Positions 16,702 through 24,956 of a DNA stretch of 64,000 nt are shown here, piece by piece; position 1 is the first letter of the stretch; each line of letters starts with the position of its first letter. A model generated the notes under the pieces. It worked only from the letters and a program-made list of their open reading frames with translations. It was not told the DNA's origin and made no database searches. Source of the stretch: Pseudomonas sp. MIACH. Its GTDB lineage: Bacteria > Pseudomonadota > Gammaproteobacteria > Pseudomonadales > Pseudomonadaceae. The position numbers were made by a program, and so were the translations under genes. The stretch covers positions 1 to 64,000 of the forward strand of contig NZ_LHVO01000010.1 in the NCBI RefSeq assembly GCF_001269925.1, in the 5' to 3' direction.

Positions 16702-17823
16702 ATGAACAAAGTTGCGCTTATCACCGGGATTACCGGTCAGGATGGCTCGTACCTGGCGGAACTGTTGCTGGAAAAAGGCTATACCGTGCACGGCCTCAAG
16801 CGCCGTTCTTCGTCGTTCAATACCCAGCGCATCGATCATATTTACCAGGACCCCCAGGCCCTGCATAAAAACCTGATCCTGCACTATGGCGACCTGGCGG
16901 ATTCGTCGAACCTGACGCGCATCATCCAGCAGATCCAGCCCGATGAAATCTACAACCTTGGCGCCCAATCCCATGTGGCGGTGAGCTTCGATTCGCCGGA
17001 ATACACCGCCGATGTGGATGCCCTCGGCACCTTGCGCATCCTTGAAGCGATCCGCCTGCTGGGCCTGGAAAAGAAGACCCGTTTCTACCAGGCCTCGACC
17101 TCCGAGCTGTACGGGCTGGTGCAGGAAACCCCGCAGAAGGAAACCACGCCGTTCTACCCGCGCTCGCCCTATGCGGTGGCCAAGCTGTACGCCTACTGGA
17201 TCACCGTGAACTTCCGCGAAGCCTATGGGCTGTATGCGTGCAACGGCATCCTGTTCAACCACGAATCGCCGCGTCGCGGTGAAACCTTCGTGACCCGCAA
17301 GATCACCCGCGCCCTGACCAACATCGCCCTGGGCCTGGAGCAGTGCCTGTACATGGGCAACATGGATGCATTGCGCGACTGGGGCCACGCCAAGGACTAC
17401 GTGCGCATGCAGTGGATGATGCTGCAACAGGAGAGCCCCGAGGATTTTGTCATCGCCACCGGCGTGCAGTATTCGGTGCGCGACTTTATTCGTTGGTCGG
17501 CGGCGGAACTGGGCCTGCACTTGCGCTTTGTCGGCAAGGGCGTGGAGGAGGTGGCGGTGGTCGAGCGGATTGATGGCGACCTGGCGCCGGGGATCCTGGT
17601 GGGCGATGTGATTGTGCGCGTCGACCCGCGTTACTTCCGTCCGGCGGAAGTCGAGACGCTGTTGGGCGACCCGTCCAAGGCCAAGCGTCTGCTCGGCTGG
17701 GTCCCGGAGATCAGCGCCCAGGAAATGTGCGCCGAGATGGTCCGCGAAGACCTCAAAATCGCCCAGCGCCACGCCTTGTTGCGCTCCCATGGTCACGATG
17801 CACCGATTGCCGTGGAGAACTGA
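16702..17823 (+). CDS. gmd: GDP-mannose 4,6-dehydratase
   Basis: A 373-residue short-chain dehydrogenase fold. The NADP-binding [14 protein letters not shown] lies at residues 8-21, followed by [14 protein letters not shown]. The catalytic region is STSELYG and [15 protein letters not shown], with the Tyr-x-x-x-Lys pair, and [15 protein letters not shown] is family-specific. It converts GDP-D-mannose to GDP-4-keto-6-deoxymannose, the first step to GDP-L-fucose. GGGAG lies 7 nt before the ATG. Confidence 0.96.
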   Translation: MNKVALITGITGQDGSYLAELLLEKGYTVHGLKRRSSSFNTQRIDHIYQDPQALHKNLILHYGDLADSSNLTRIIQQIQPDEIYNLGAQSHVAVSFDSPEYTADVDALGTLRILEAIRLLGLEKKTRFYQASTSELYGLVQETPQKETTPFYPRSPYAVAKLYAYWITVNFREAYGLYACNGILFNHESPRRGETFVTRKITRALTNIALGLEQCLYMGNMDALRDWGHAKDYVRMQWMMLQQESPEDFVIATGVQYSVRDFIRWSAAELGLHLRFVGKGVEEVAVVERIDGDLAPGILVGDVIVRVDPRYFRPAEVETLLGDPSKAKRLLGWVPEISAQEMCAEMVREDLKIAQRHALLRSHGHDAPIAVEN

Positions 17824-17825
17824 GC

Positions 17826-18803
17826 ATGGCCCGTGACTTTGATGCGCGAATCTTCGTGGCCGGTCATCGCGGCATGGTCGGCTCGGCCATCGTGCGGCGC
17901 CTGTGGGCCTTGGGCTACACGCAGTTGCTCACGGCCGGCCGTGATGAGCTGGACCTGCTCGACCCGGCGGCAGTGCAGGCGTACTTCGCCAGGCACCGTG
18001 TGGACCAGGTGTACCTGGCGGCCGCCAAGGTCGGCGGGATTCACGCCAACGCGACGTACCCGGCCGATTTCATCTATCAGAACCTGATGATCCAGGCCAA
18101 CGTGATCCACGCCGCCCATAGCCATGGCGTGGAGAAACTGTTGTTCCTCGGCTCGTCCTGCATCTACCCGGTGCATGCACCGCAACCGATGATCGAAGCG
18201 GTGTTGCTCGACGGTGCGCTGGAGCCCACCAACGAACCCTACGCGGTGGCCAAGATCGCCGGCATCAAGCTGTGCGAAAGCTACAACCGCCAGCATGGCC
18301 GCGATTACCGCAGCGTGATGCCCACCAACCTGTACGGCCCGGGCGACAACTACCACCCGCAGAACAGCCATGTGATCGCCGCCTTGCTGCGGCGCTTCCA
18401 CGAGGCGACCCAGCGCGGCGATGAGGAAGTGGTGATCTGGGGCAGTGGCACGCCGCGGCGCGAGTTCCTGCATGTGGATGACATGGCGGCGGCCAGCGTG
18501 CATGTGATGGAACTCAGCCAGGAACGCTACCGCGAGCAGACCCAGCCGATGCGTTCGCACTTGAACGTCGGCACCGGGGTGGATTGCACCATCGCCGAAC
18601 TGGCCCAGGCACTGGTGCGGGTCACCGGCTTCAAGGGGCAGTTGCGCTTTGACGCCAGCAAGCCCGACGGCGCGCCGCGCAAGCTGCTGGATGTGAGCCG
18701 CATCAACGCCCTCGGCTGGGAAGCCTATGTGCCGCTGGAGGAAGGCCTGCGCGACGCCTACAACGCCTACCTCGCCGCCCTCGAACAGCCTCGGGGCCAG
18801 TGA
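17826..18803 (+). CDS. fcl: GDP-L-fucose synthase
   Basis: A 325-residue epimerase/reductase (Fcl/WcaG). NADP loop [14 protein letters not shown] at residues 11-24, FLGSSCIYP and [19 protein letters not shown] are diagnostic. It turns the Gmd product into GDP-L-fucose. It begins 2 bp after gmd, using ATG 17826. The Gmd-Fcl pair shows that the polymer contains fucose. Confidence 0.96.
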   Translation: MARDFDARIFVAGHRGMVGSAIVRRLWALGYTQLLTAGRDELDLLDPAAVQAYFARHRVDQVYLAAAKVGGIHANATYPADFIYQNLMIQANVIHAAHSHGVEKLLFLGSSCIYPVHAPQPMIEAVLLDGALEPTNEPYAVAKIAGIKLCESYNRQHGRDYRSVMPTNLYGPGDNYHPQNSHVIAALLRRFHEATQRGDEEVVIWGSGTPRREFLHVDDMAAASVHVMELSQERYREQTQPMRSHLNVGTGVDCTIAELAQALVRVTGFKGQLRFDASKPDGAPRKLLDVSRINALGWEAYVPLEEGLRDAYNAYLAALEQPRGQ

Positions 18804-20011
18804 TGAAGATCCTCCTGTACGGCATCAATTACAGCCCGGAGCTCACCGGCATCGGCAAGTACAGCGGCGAACAGGCACGCTGGCTGGCGGGCCAGGGGCA
18901 TGACGTGCGGGTGGTGACGGCGCCGCCGTATTACCCGCAGTGGCAGGTGGGCGAGGGCTATTCGCCGTGGCGCTTTCGCACCGAGCAGGACCACGGTGTG
19001 ACGGTGATTCGCTGCCCACTGTATGTGCCACGCCAGCCCCGCGCGCTCACGCGGCTGCTGCACCTGATGAGCTTTTCCGCCAGCTCCTGTCTGGCGGTGC
19101 TGGGGCAACTGCGCTGGAAACCGGACCTGGTGATCCTGGTGGTGCCCACGCTGTTTTGTGCGCCCCAGGCGTTGTTGCTGGCCAAGCTCAGTGGCGCGCG
19201 TTCGGTGCTGCATATCCAGGACTACGAAGTGGATGCGATGTTCGGCCTCGGTATCGGTGGCGGCTCCGTTATGCGTCGCCTGGCGTTTGGGCTTGAACGC
19301 TGGCTGTTGCGGCGCTTTGACCGGGTCTCGACGATTTCCAGCGGCATGCTCGACAAAGCAAAGGGCAAGGGCGTGAGCAGCAAGCGCCTGCTGTTCTTTC
19401 CCAATTGGTCGGAAACCGCGCGCTTTCGCCAGGTGCCCCGCAGTTGTGGACTGCTGCAACGCCTGGGTGTGGCGCCGGGCCAAAAGGTGTTGTTGTACTC
19501 CGGCAATATCGGCGAGAAGCAGGGCTTGGAGCTGATCCTCGACGCCGCCCAGGCCCATGCCGATCGCCCGGAGCTGGTGTTCCTGATCGTCGGCCAGGGC
19601 ACCGGCAAGGCGCGTTTGCTTGAGCGTGTAGAGCGCGACGGCCTGCGCAATGTGCTGTTTGCGCCGTTGCAGCCCTACGAGGATTTGCCGGCGCTGCTGG
19701 CCTCGGCCGACGTGCACCTGGTGATCCAGAAGCGCGGGGTGGCGGACGCGGTGCTGCCCTCCAAGTTGACCAATATCCTGGCGGTGGGCGGCCACGCCAT
19801 CATCACCGCCGACCCTGGCACTACCCTCGGCCGCCTGTGCGAGGAACACCCCGGCATTGCGCTGTTGGCTGAACCGGAGTCCGTCGCGGCGCTGAACACA
19901 GGGATCGAGCGGGCACTGGCATTGCCCGCGCGCAATGAGGTGGCGTTGAACTACGCCAAGGAGTTCCTCGACAAGGAACGCATTCTGCAACGCTTTCTGG
20001 CACAGGTCTGA
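18803..20011 (+). CDS. WcaI-like glycosyltransferase (family 4 type)
   Basis: A 402-residue GT-B glycosyltransferase of the colanic acid WcaI type. The N-terminus [23 protein letters not shown] and the C-terminal nucleotide-sugar domain (LYSGNIGEKQGLELILDAA, then LPSKLTNILAVGGHAI) are characteristic. WcaI is thought to add a fucose or glucose in colanic acid. The start is ATG 18803 inside TGATG with the fcl stop; GTG 18800 is the alternative. Confidence 0.88.
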   Translation: MKILLYGINYSPELTGIGKYSGEQARWLAGQGHDVRVVTAPPYYPQWQVGEGYSPWRFRTEQDHGVTVIRCPLYVPRQPRALTRLLHLMSFSASSCLAVLGQLRWKPDLVILVVPTLFCAPQALLLAKLSGARSVLHIQDYEVDAMFGLGIGGGSVMRRLAFGLERWLLRRFDRVSTISSGMLDKAKGKGVSSKRLLFFPNWSETARFRQVPRSCGLLQRLGVAPGQKVLLYSGNIGEKQGLELILDAAQAHADRPELVFLIVGQGTGKARLLERVERDGLRNVLFAPLQPYEDLPALLASADVHLVIQKRGVADAVLPSKLTNILAVGGHAIITADPGTTLGRLCEEHPGIALLAEPESVAALNTGIERALALPARNEVALNYAKEFLDKERILQRFLAQV

Positions 20012-20475
20012 TGGGTATGTGGCTTGATTTACCGACCTTCAATACGGTCGTGGCGTCGACGCCGCTGGTGGCGATCGATCTGGTGGTGAGAAACAGCCGT
20101 GGCGAGGCCTTGCTGGGCTTGCGCGTCAACCGGCCGGCCTACGGCTTCTGGTTCGTGCCCGGTGGGCGTATCCAGAAAAACGAACGCCTCGACAGCGCCT
20201 TTCGGCGCATCACCCGCGACGAACTGGGGCACACCTTTGAGCGCGCCGAGGCGCGGCTGCTGGGGGTGTTCGAGCACTTCTACGACGACAGCGTGTTCGC
20301 CAACGCCGGGGCCGGGCCGGACACCCATTACGTGGTGCTCAGCTATTGCCTGGACCTGCCGGAAGGCCAGACCCTGCAGCCGCCCACGGAGCAACACCAG
20401 CATTACCGCTGGTGGCCCCAGGATGAACTGCGCATCAGCCTGCGGGTGCATGAACACGCTCGCGCCTATTTCTGA
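20011..20475 (+). CDS. gmm: GDP-mannose mannosyl hydrolase (Nudix)
   Basis: A 154-residue Nudix-like enzyme. Instead of the full Nudix box it has [24 protein letters not shown], the altered form typical of GDP-mannose mannosyl hydrolase (Gmm/WcaH), which cleaves GDP-mannose to GDP and mannose and so balances the GDP-sugar supply. It overlaps the upstream stop by one base. Context among GDP-fucose genes supports the call. Confidence 0.9.
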   Translation: MGMWLDLPTFNTVVASTPLVAIDLVVRNSRGEALLGLRVNRPAYGFWFVPGGRIQKNERLDSAFRRITRDELGHTFERAEARLLGVFEHFYDDSVFANAGAGPDTHYVVLSYCLDLPEGQTLQPPTEQHQHYRWWPQDELRISLRVHEHARAYF

Positions 20476-20498
20476 CTCTCTTTCCCGAGGACGCTCTC

Positions 20499-21908
20499 AT
20501 GTTGTTACCCGTGATCATGGCAGGCGGTTCGGGGTCGCGCCTGTGGCCGCTGTCGCGGCAACTGAACCCCAAGCAGTTCCTGCGCTTGACCGACGCGCAC
20601 CTGTCGATGCTGCAGCAGACCATCACGCGGCTGGAAGGCGCCAACGTTGCGCTGCCGCAGTTGATCTGCAATGAACAACATCGCTTCCTGGTGGCCGAGC
20701 AGTTGCGCCAGTTGGGCATGGAGCAGGCCAGCATCCTGTTGGAACCGGTGGGGCGCAATACGGCGCCGGCTATCGCGCTGGCGGCGTGCAAGGCGGTGGC
20801 TGACGCCCAGGACCCGATCCTGCTGGTGCTGGCGGCGGACCATTTGATCGAAGACATCCCGGCGTTTCATGCCAGCCTGGAAGTGGCGCTGCCGCTTGCC
20901 CGTGACGGCAAACTGGTGACCTTCGGTATCACCCCCACCAGCGCCCACACCGGCTACGGTTATATCGAGCAGGGCGCGGGGGTGGGCGAGGGCGGTTATC
21001 GGGTCAAGCGCTTCGTCGAGAAGCCCGATGCCGCCACCGCGGCGGCGTATGTGGCCAGCGGTGCGTATTACTGGAACAGCGGCATGTTCATGTTCCGCGC
21101 CAGCCGTTACCTGGAGGAACTGGAACGCTTCCAGCCGGCCATCCTTGAGGCTTGTCGCGTGGCGCTGGAAGGAGGCAGCCAGGATCAACCCTTTACCCGC
21201 GTGCATGCCGCGACCTTTGCCGCGTGCCCGGACGATTCCATCGACTACGCGGTGATGGAAAACACCAGCGACGCGGTGATGGTGCCGTTGCAGGCTGGCT
21301 GGAGTGATATCGGCTCGTGGTCGGCGTTGTGGGAGGCCAGCGAAAAAGACACCAGCGGCAATGTGATCCGCGGCGATGGGCTGAGCCTGGACACCCGTGA
21401 CACCTACGTCCACGCCGACAGTCGGCTGGTGGCCACGGTGGGGGTGCAGGACTTGATCATTGTCGAGACCAAGGACGCGGTGCTGGTGGCCCACAAGGAC
21501 CAGGTGCAGCAGGTCAAGGGCATCGTCGACCTGCTCAAGCAGGCCGGGCGCCATGAGCATCTCAACCACCGCGAAGTGTATCGGCCATGGGGCATGTACG
21601 ACTCGGTGGACAACGGCCAGCGTTACCAGGTCAAGCGCATCACGGTGAAACCGGGGGCCAAGCTGTCGGTGCAGATGCATCACCACCGCGCCGAGCACTG
21701 GATCGTGGTCAGTGGTACGGCGCGGGTGACCAATGGCGAACAGACTTACCTGGTGGCGGAAAACCAGTCGACCTATATCCCCATCGGCCAGGTGCACGCC
21801 CTGGAAAATCCAGGGGTGATCCCGCTGGAGTTGATCGAGGTGCAGTCGGGCTCTTATCTGGGCGAGGACGATATTGTGCGCTTTGAAGACAAGTACGGCA
21901 GGGCCTGA
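20499..21908 (+). CDS. manC: mannose-1-phosphate guanylyltransferase / mannose-6-phosphate isomerase
   Basis: A 469-residue type II bifunctional enzyme. The pyrophosphorylase signature [22 protein letters not shown] is near the N-terminus and FVEKPD at about 173. The C-terminal cupin isomerase domain carries [22 protein letters not shown] at about residues 383-404. It supplies GDP-mannose to gmd and gmm. CGAGGA precedes the ATG. A paralogue of AlgA/PslB type may exist elsewhere in the genome. Confidence 0.94.
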   Translation: MLLPVIMAGGSGSRLWPLSRQLNPKQFLRLTDAHLSMLQQTITRLEGANVALPQLICNEQHRFLVAEQLRQLGMEQASILLEPVGRNTAPAIALAACKAVADAQDPILLVLAADHLIEDIPAFHASLEVALPLARDGKLVTFGITPTSAHTGYGYIEQGAGVGEGGYRVKRFVEKPDAATAAAYVASGAYYWNSGMFMFRASRYLEELERFQPAILEACRVALEGGSQDQPFTRVHAATFAACPDDSIDYAVMENTSDAVMVPLQAGWSDIGSWSALWEASEKDTSGNVIRGDGLSLDTRDTYVHADSRLVATVGVQDLIIVETKDAVLVAHKDQVQQVKGIVDLLKQAGRHEHLNHREVYRPWGMYDSVDNGQRYQVKRITVKPGAKLSVQMHHHRAEHWIVVSGTARVTNGEQTYLVAENQSTYIPIGQVHALENPGVIPLELIEVQSGSYLGEDDIVRFEDKYGRA

Positions 21909-21916
21909 TGTTTTCC

Positions 21917-21933
21917 GACAATTAATAACGTTT
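21917..21933 (-). promoter_or_regulatory. capsule-box-like motif upstream of gfcA
   Basis: On the reverse strand this reads AAACGTTATTAATTGTC, matching 13 of 17 positions of the copy at 7681-7697. It forms part of a 9-bp inverted repeat (AATAACGTT at 21924-21932 and AACGTTATT at 21985-21993) in the gap between manC and gfcA. It supports a regulated promoter for the export gene block. Confidence 0.45.
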
Positions 21934-22086
21934 TAAATAACTTCGCCGGGCGCAATGCAGTGCAGACCGGGGGGTTGCCGAAAAAACGTTATTTTCAACT
22001 AAGCCGGTTAAATATATCTGTCTGGTGTGCTGTTTAGTTGAATGGCACTATCGGTTTGCCTGCTCACTGATGATAAGGAGTCTGAC

Positions 22087-22326
22087 ATGAGAAAATCATT
22101 GGCTATTCTGGTACTCGGTGTCTTGAGTACTTCGGCGATGGCCGACGAGTTACCGTTGGGGCTTGATACCGAAGTGGTCGGAACCGTTACGGTGGGGCAA
22201 ACGTTGTTGGTCGGCGCTGCCCTGATTGCGGGTGTTGCCGCTGTTTCAAACAGCGGCGGCAGCTCCAATGGCGGCACCACCACGGGTACTACCGGCACCA
22301 CCGGCACTACGGGTACCAGCAACTAG
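22087..22326 (+). CDS. GfcA/YjbE-like small secreted threonine-rich protein
   Basis: A 79-residue protein with a signal peptide (MRKSLAILVLGVLSTSAMA, cleavage before DELPL), a short hydrophobic stretch, and a Gly/Ser/Thr tail with GTT repeats. Length, composition and position just before wza match GfcA (YmcD) and YjbE of enterobacterial gfc/yjb polysaccharide operons, whose role is not well known. AAGGAG lies 6 nt before the ATG. A terminator hairpin follows immediately, so it may be expressed well above the downstream genes. Confidence 0.75.
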   Translation: MRKSLAILVLGVLSTSAMADELPLGLDTEVVGTVTVGQTLLVGAALIAGVAAVSNSGGSSNGGTTTGTTGTTGTTGTSN

Positions 22327-22345
22327 TCGTACACCCTCCGCTTTT

Positions 22346-22383
22346 AAGACCGCTTGGATTCCCCGCCCAAGTGGTCTTTTTTT
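22346..22383 (+). terminator. intrinsic terminator/attenuator between gfcA and wza
   Basis: AAGACCGCTTGG pairs with CCAAGTGGTCTT (one G-U pair), followed by an unbroken T-run. It lies between gfcA and wza, which are otherwise in the same direction with 87 bp between them. Readthrough would be needed to express the export genes from the same promoter. Confidence 0.85.
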
Positions 22384-22413
22384 CTTGTCGTCTATCGCGA
22401 GTGTCCTAGCACT

Positions 22414-23526
22414 ATGATGCGTATTTTTTCTATTGCAGCCGTGGCCGCTGCATTATTGCAAGGCTGCATGTTTGCCCCGGGCCAATATATGGACACGGCC
22501 GCCCTGACCGAAGAGGGCGGGGCTGAAAACAGTCGCGTGGATTTAATTCCGATTACACCAAAGTTATTGGCCATGGACGCGGCAAGCCACGTGCCTTATT
22601 CCATCCCTGCGGAACTCTTGAGTTATAAACCCGGGCCGTATTTGATCGGCGCCAATGATGCGTTGTATATCACGGTATGGGATCACCCTGAACTCACCGC
22701 GCCGTCCGGCCCGCAACAGCAGATCGATGCCAACGGTCGGTTGGTCAGCCCGGAGGGCAATCTGTTTTACCCCTATGTGGGCGAGGTGGTTGCCAAGGGG
22801 CGCAGCATTGAAGCGCTGCGCAGCGAGATCACCGACAAGCTGCGCCAGTACATCGACAGCCCCCAGGTGGATGTCAGCGTGTTGCGCTTTGCCAGCCAGA
22901 AAGTGGTGATCAGCGGCGCGGTGATCAAGGCCGGTCCGATGCCCATCACCACCATTGCCATGAACGTGAGCGAAGCCCTTGGCGCGGCCGGTATCGACCC
23001 GATCAACGCCGACCTGTCGAACCTCACCCTCACCCGTGGCGGCAAGCGCTACACCCTGGACCTCGACACGCTCAACCTTGAGCAGTCGCGCCTGAATGAC
23101 ATTTACCTGAAGGACGGCGACCAGCTGTACCTGGCCTACAACGACCGCAAGCGCATCTACGTGATGGGCGAGGTGATGCAACCTCGCGCGCTGAGTTTCA
23201 AGACCCGCAGCATGAACCTCTCCGACGTGCTGGGTTCGGTGGGCGGGGTCAACCAGAACACCTCCAACGCCGATGCCATCTACGTGATTCGCGGCGCACA
23301 GAACATCAATGTGGAACCGGCCAAGGTGTTCCAACTCGAAGCCGGTTCCCCCTCGGCCATGGCCCTCGCCACGCGCTTTGATGTGCAGCCACAGGACGTG
23401 GTGTTTGTCGGCCCGGCGAATATCACGCGCTGGAACCGTTTTATCAGCCAGCTGGTGCCGTCCGCGTCGATCATCGGCATTGGCGCATCCACCCAGAACA
23501 ACCTGAGCGAAGCCAGCAGCCGATAG
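22414..23526 (+). CDS. wza: polysaccharide export outer-membrane lipoprotein (Wza)
   Basis: A 370-residue lipoprotein. The lipobox LLQGC is at residues 14-18. A polysaccharide export domain follows (YLIGANDALYITVWDHPEL, about residues 75-95, and SPEGNLFYPYVGEVVAKG), then SLBB-type soluble ligand-binding repeats (VVISGAVIKAG, IYVMGEVMQPRAL). It forms the octameric outer-membrane channel working with Wzc. The start is one of two adjacent ATGs at 22414/22417; an extension to 22354 would run into the terminator. Confidence 0.93.
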   Translation: MMRIFSIAAVAAALLQGCMFAPGQYMDTAALTEEGGAENSRVDLIPITPKLLAMDAASHVPYSIPAELLSYKPGPYLIGANDALYITVWDHPELTAPSGPQQQIDANGRLVSPEGNLFYPYVGEVVAKGRSIEALRSEITDKLRQYIDSPQVDVSVLRFASQKVVISGAVIKAGPMPITTIAMNVSEALGAAGIDPINADLSNLTLTRGGKRYTLDLDTLNLEQSRLNDIYLKDGDQLYLAYNDRKRIYVMGEVMQPRALSFKTRSMNLSDVLGSVGGVNQNTSNADAIYVIRGAQNINVEPAKVFQLEAGSPSAMALATRFDVQPQDVVFVGPANITRWNRFISQLVPSASIIGIGASTQNNLSEASSR

Positions 23527-23538
23527 GGTGGTACCTGC

Positions 23539-24192
23539 GTGAACAGTCTGAAAATCGGTACGTACGCAGGGTTGGCGTGGCTGTTGGCGGGCTGCAATCC
23601 GCTGATGCAGGCCTCGCTGGATACCTTCAAGGCTGCCGTGGGCGGGCCGACGCCGCTGGTGTTGAGCCAGGCCCAGGTGGATGCGGTGCCGTTCCCGCAG
23701 ATCAAGGTCACCACGGTGTCCGGCGAAGGGGTCATGGCGCTGATCCGCCAGCGTGATGACCTGCAGTTCTGGGTGGCGTCCGGCAAACAGGTGCTGCTGC
23801 TGCGCGACGGTCTGGTGGTGCGTACGGTGGGCCTGGGCACTGACCTGGATGGCACGCGCTGGCAGGGCCGGTCGCCGTTCCAGCAGGGGCTGCACCGGGT
23901 GCCGGACGGTTATCGCAGCACGCGCCAGATCGACCTGGTGGACGGCTATCGCCTGGGCGTTACGGTCAACAGCCGCATGACGCGTCAGGGCCTGGAGACC
24001 GTCGAGATTCTCGACAAACCCTATGCCTTGCTGCGGGTCGATGAAGACATCGAGGCCGCCGGCTTTCAGGCGCGTAACCGGTACTGGGTCGACCCCTCCG
24101 ACGGTTTTATCGTGCAGAGCGAGCAGCACCTGACGCCCGACCTGACCCTGACCATCACCCAACTGCAACCGACCCGCAAGGACGCCCCATGA
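23539..24192 (+). CDS. GfcB/YjbF-family lipoprotein
   Basis: A 217-residue lipoprotein (WLLAGC lipobox, Cys19) of the YjbF/GfcB family found with group 4 capsule and yjb exopolysaccharide genes. The start is a GTG at 23539. It lies 12 bp after wza and overlaps gfcC by 4 bp. The role in polysaccharide export or assembly is unresolved in the family; an outer-membrane location is implied by the lipobox and lack of a +2 Asp. Confidence 0.85.
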   Translation: MNSLKIGTYAGLAWLLAGCNPLMQASLDTFKAAVGGPTPLVLSQAQVDAVPFPQIKVTTVSGEGVMALIRQRDDLQFWVASGKQVLLLRDGLVVRTVGLGTDLDGTRWQGRSPFQQGLHRVPDGYRSTRQIDLVDGYRLGVTVNSRMTRQGLETVEILDKPYALLRVDEDIEAAGFQARNRYWVDPSDGFIVQSEQHLTPDLTLTITQLQPTRKDAP

Positions 24193-24956
24193 TGGTTCGA
24201 AGACTCGGTGCACTGCTGCTGTTGTACGGTTGCGCCAGTGTGTCTCAGGCCGCGATGACAGTCAGCGGCGAGGTGCGCCATCCGGGGTCGATCCCGTTGG
24301 CGCCCGAAGCTCGCTTGCTGGATGTCATCACCGCGTCGCAACCGGATGCCCAGGGCTATTGGCTCGGTGCGGCCTGGCTGCGCCAACCCTTGCTGGCGCA
24401 GCAGGCACGGCTCAAGGCCGGTGTGCTGTTTGACCTGCACACCCTGCAGCAGGCGGCGTTGGCGGCCGGGCATGAAGGTCGCGTGCAGGTTGCGGCGCAG
24501 TTGTATCAGCAGGTGCAGGCCTTGCCGGTGACCGGCCGCCAACGGGCGATGCTGGATCCGGTGGCCGTGGAAGTCGGCTTTGCGCCGAACCTGCGGGTCA
24601 GTGATGGCGACCGCCTGGTCTATCCGCCGAGACCCCACAGCGTGCGCGTCGTGGGGGCCGTCGCCGTGGCCTGCACGTTGGCATTCCAGCCGATGCAGCG
24701 GCCCCTCGATTACCTCCACGCCTGTCCGGCCCTGGCGGAAGCGGACCGCGATTACCTGTGGCTGATCCAGCCCGATGGCCACGTCACGCGCCTGGGCATT
24801 GCCCCATGGAACCGCGAAGACGGCATGCCGCCCGCACCGGGCAGCACGTTGCTGGTGCCGATCCGCAATGACGACCTGGACCCGCCCACCCCTGAGCTCA
24901 ATCAGCAACTGGCCGAGTTTCTTGCCACCCAACCCCTGGCCGAGGTCACGCCTTGA
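24189..24956 (+). CDS. GfcC/YjbG-family periplasmic protein
   Basis: A 255-residue protein with a signal peptide (LGALLLLYGCASVSQA, cleavage before AMTV). The following segment TVSGEVRHPGSIPLAPEARLLDVI resembles an SLBB/capsule-synthesis GfcC domain, and VRVVGAV lies in a second such segment. GfcC members are periplasmic partners of polysaccharide export. A Cys in the signal region (YGCAS) could make it a lipoprotein instead. It overlaps genes on both sides. Confidence 0.85.
   Translation: MMVRRLGALLLLYGCASVSQAAMTVSGEVRHPGSIPLAPEARLLDVITASQPDAQGYWLGAAWLRQPLLAQQARLKAGVLFDLHTLQQAALAAGHEGRVQVAAQLYQQVQALPVTGRQRAMLDPVAVEVGFAPNLRVSDGDRLVYPPRPHSVRVVGAVAVACTLAFQPMQRPLDYLHACPALAEADRDYLWLIQPDGHVTRLGIAPWNREDGMPPAPGSTLLVPIRNDDLDPPTPELNQQLAEFLATQPLAEVTP

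Noticed and set aside
22564..24213. Long reverse-strand open frame opposite wza and gfcB
   Set aside because: Both forward genes carry lipoboxes and family motifs; the reverse frame has none.
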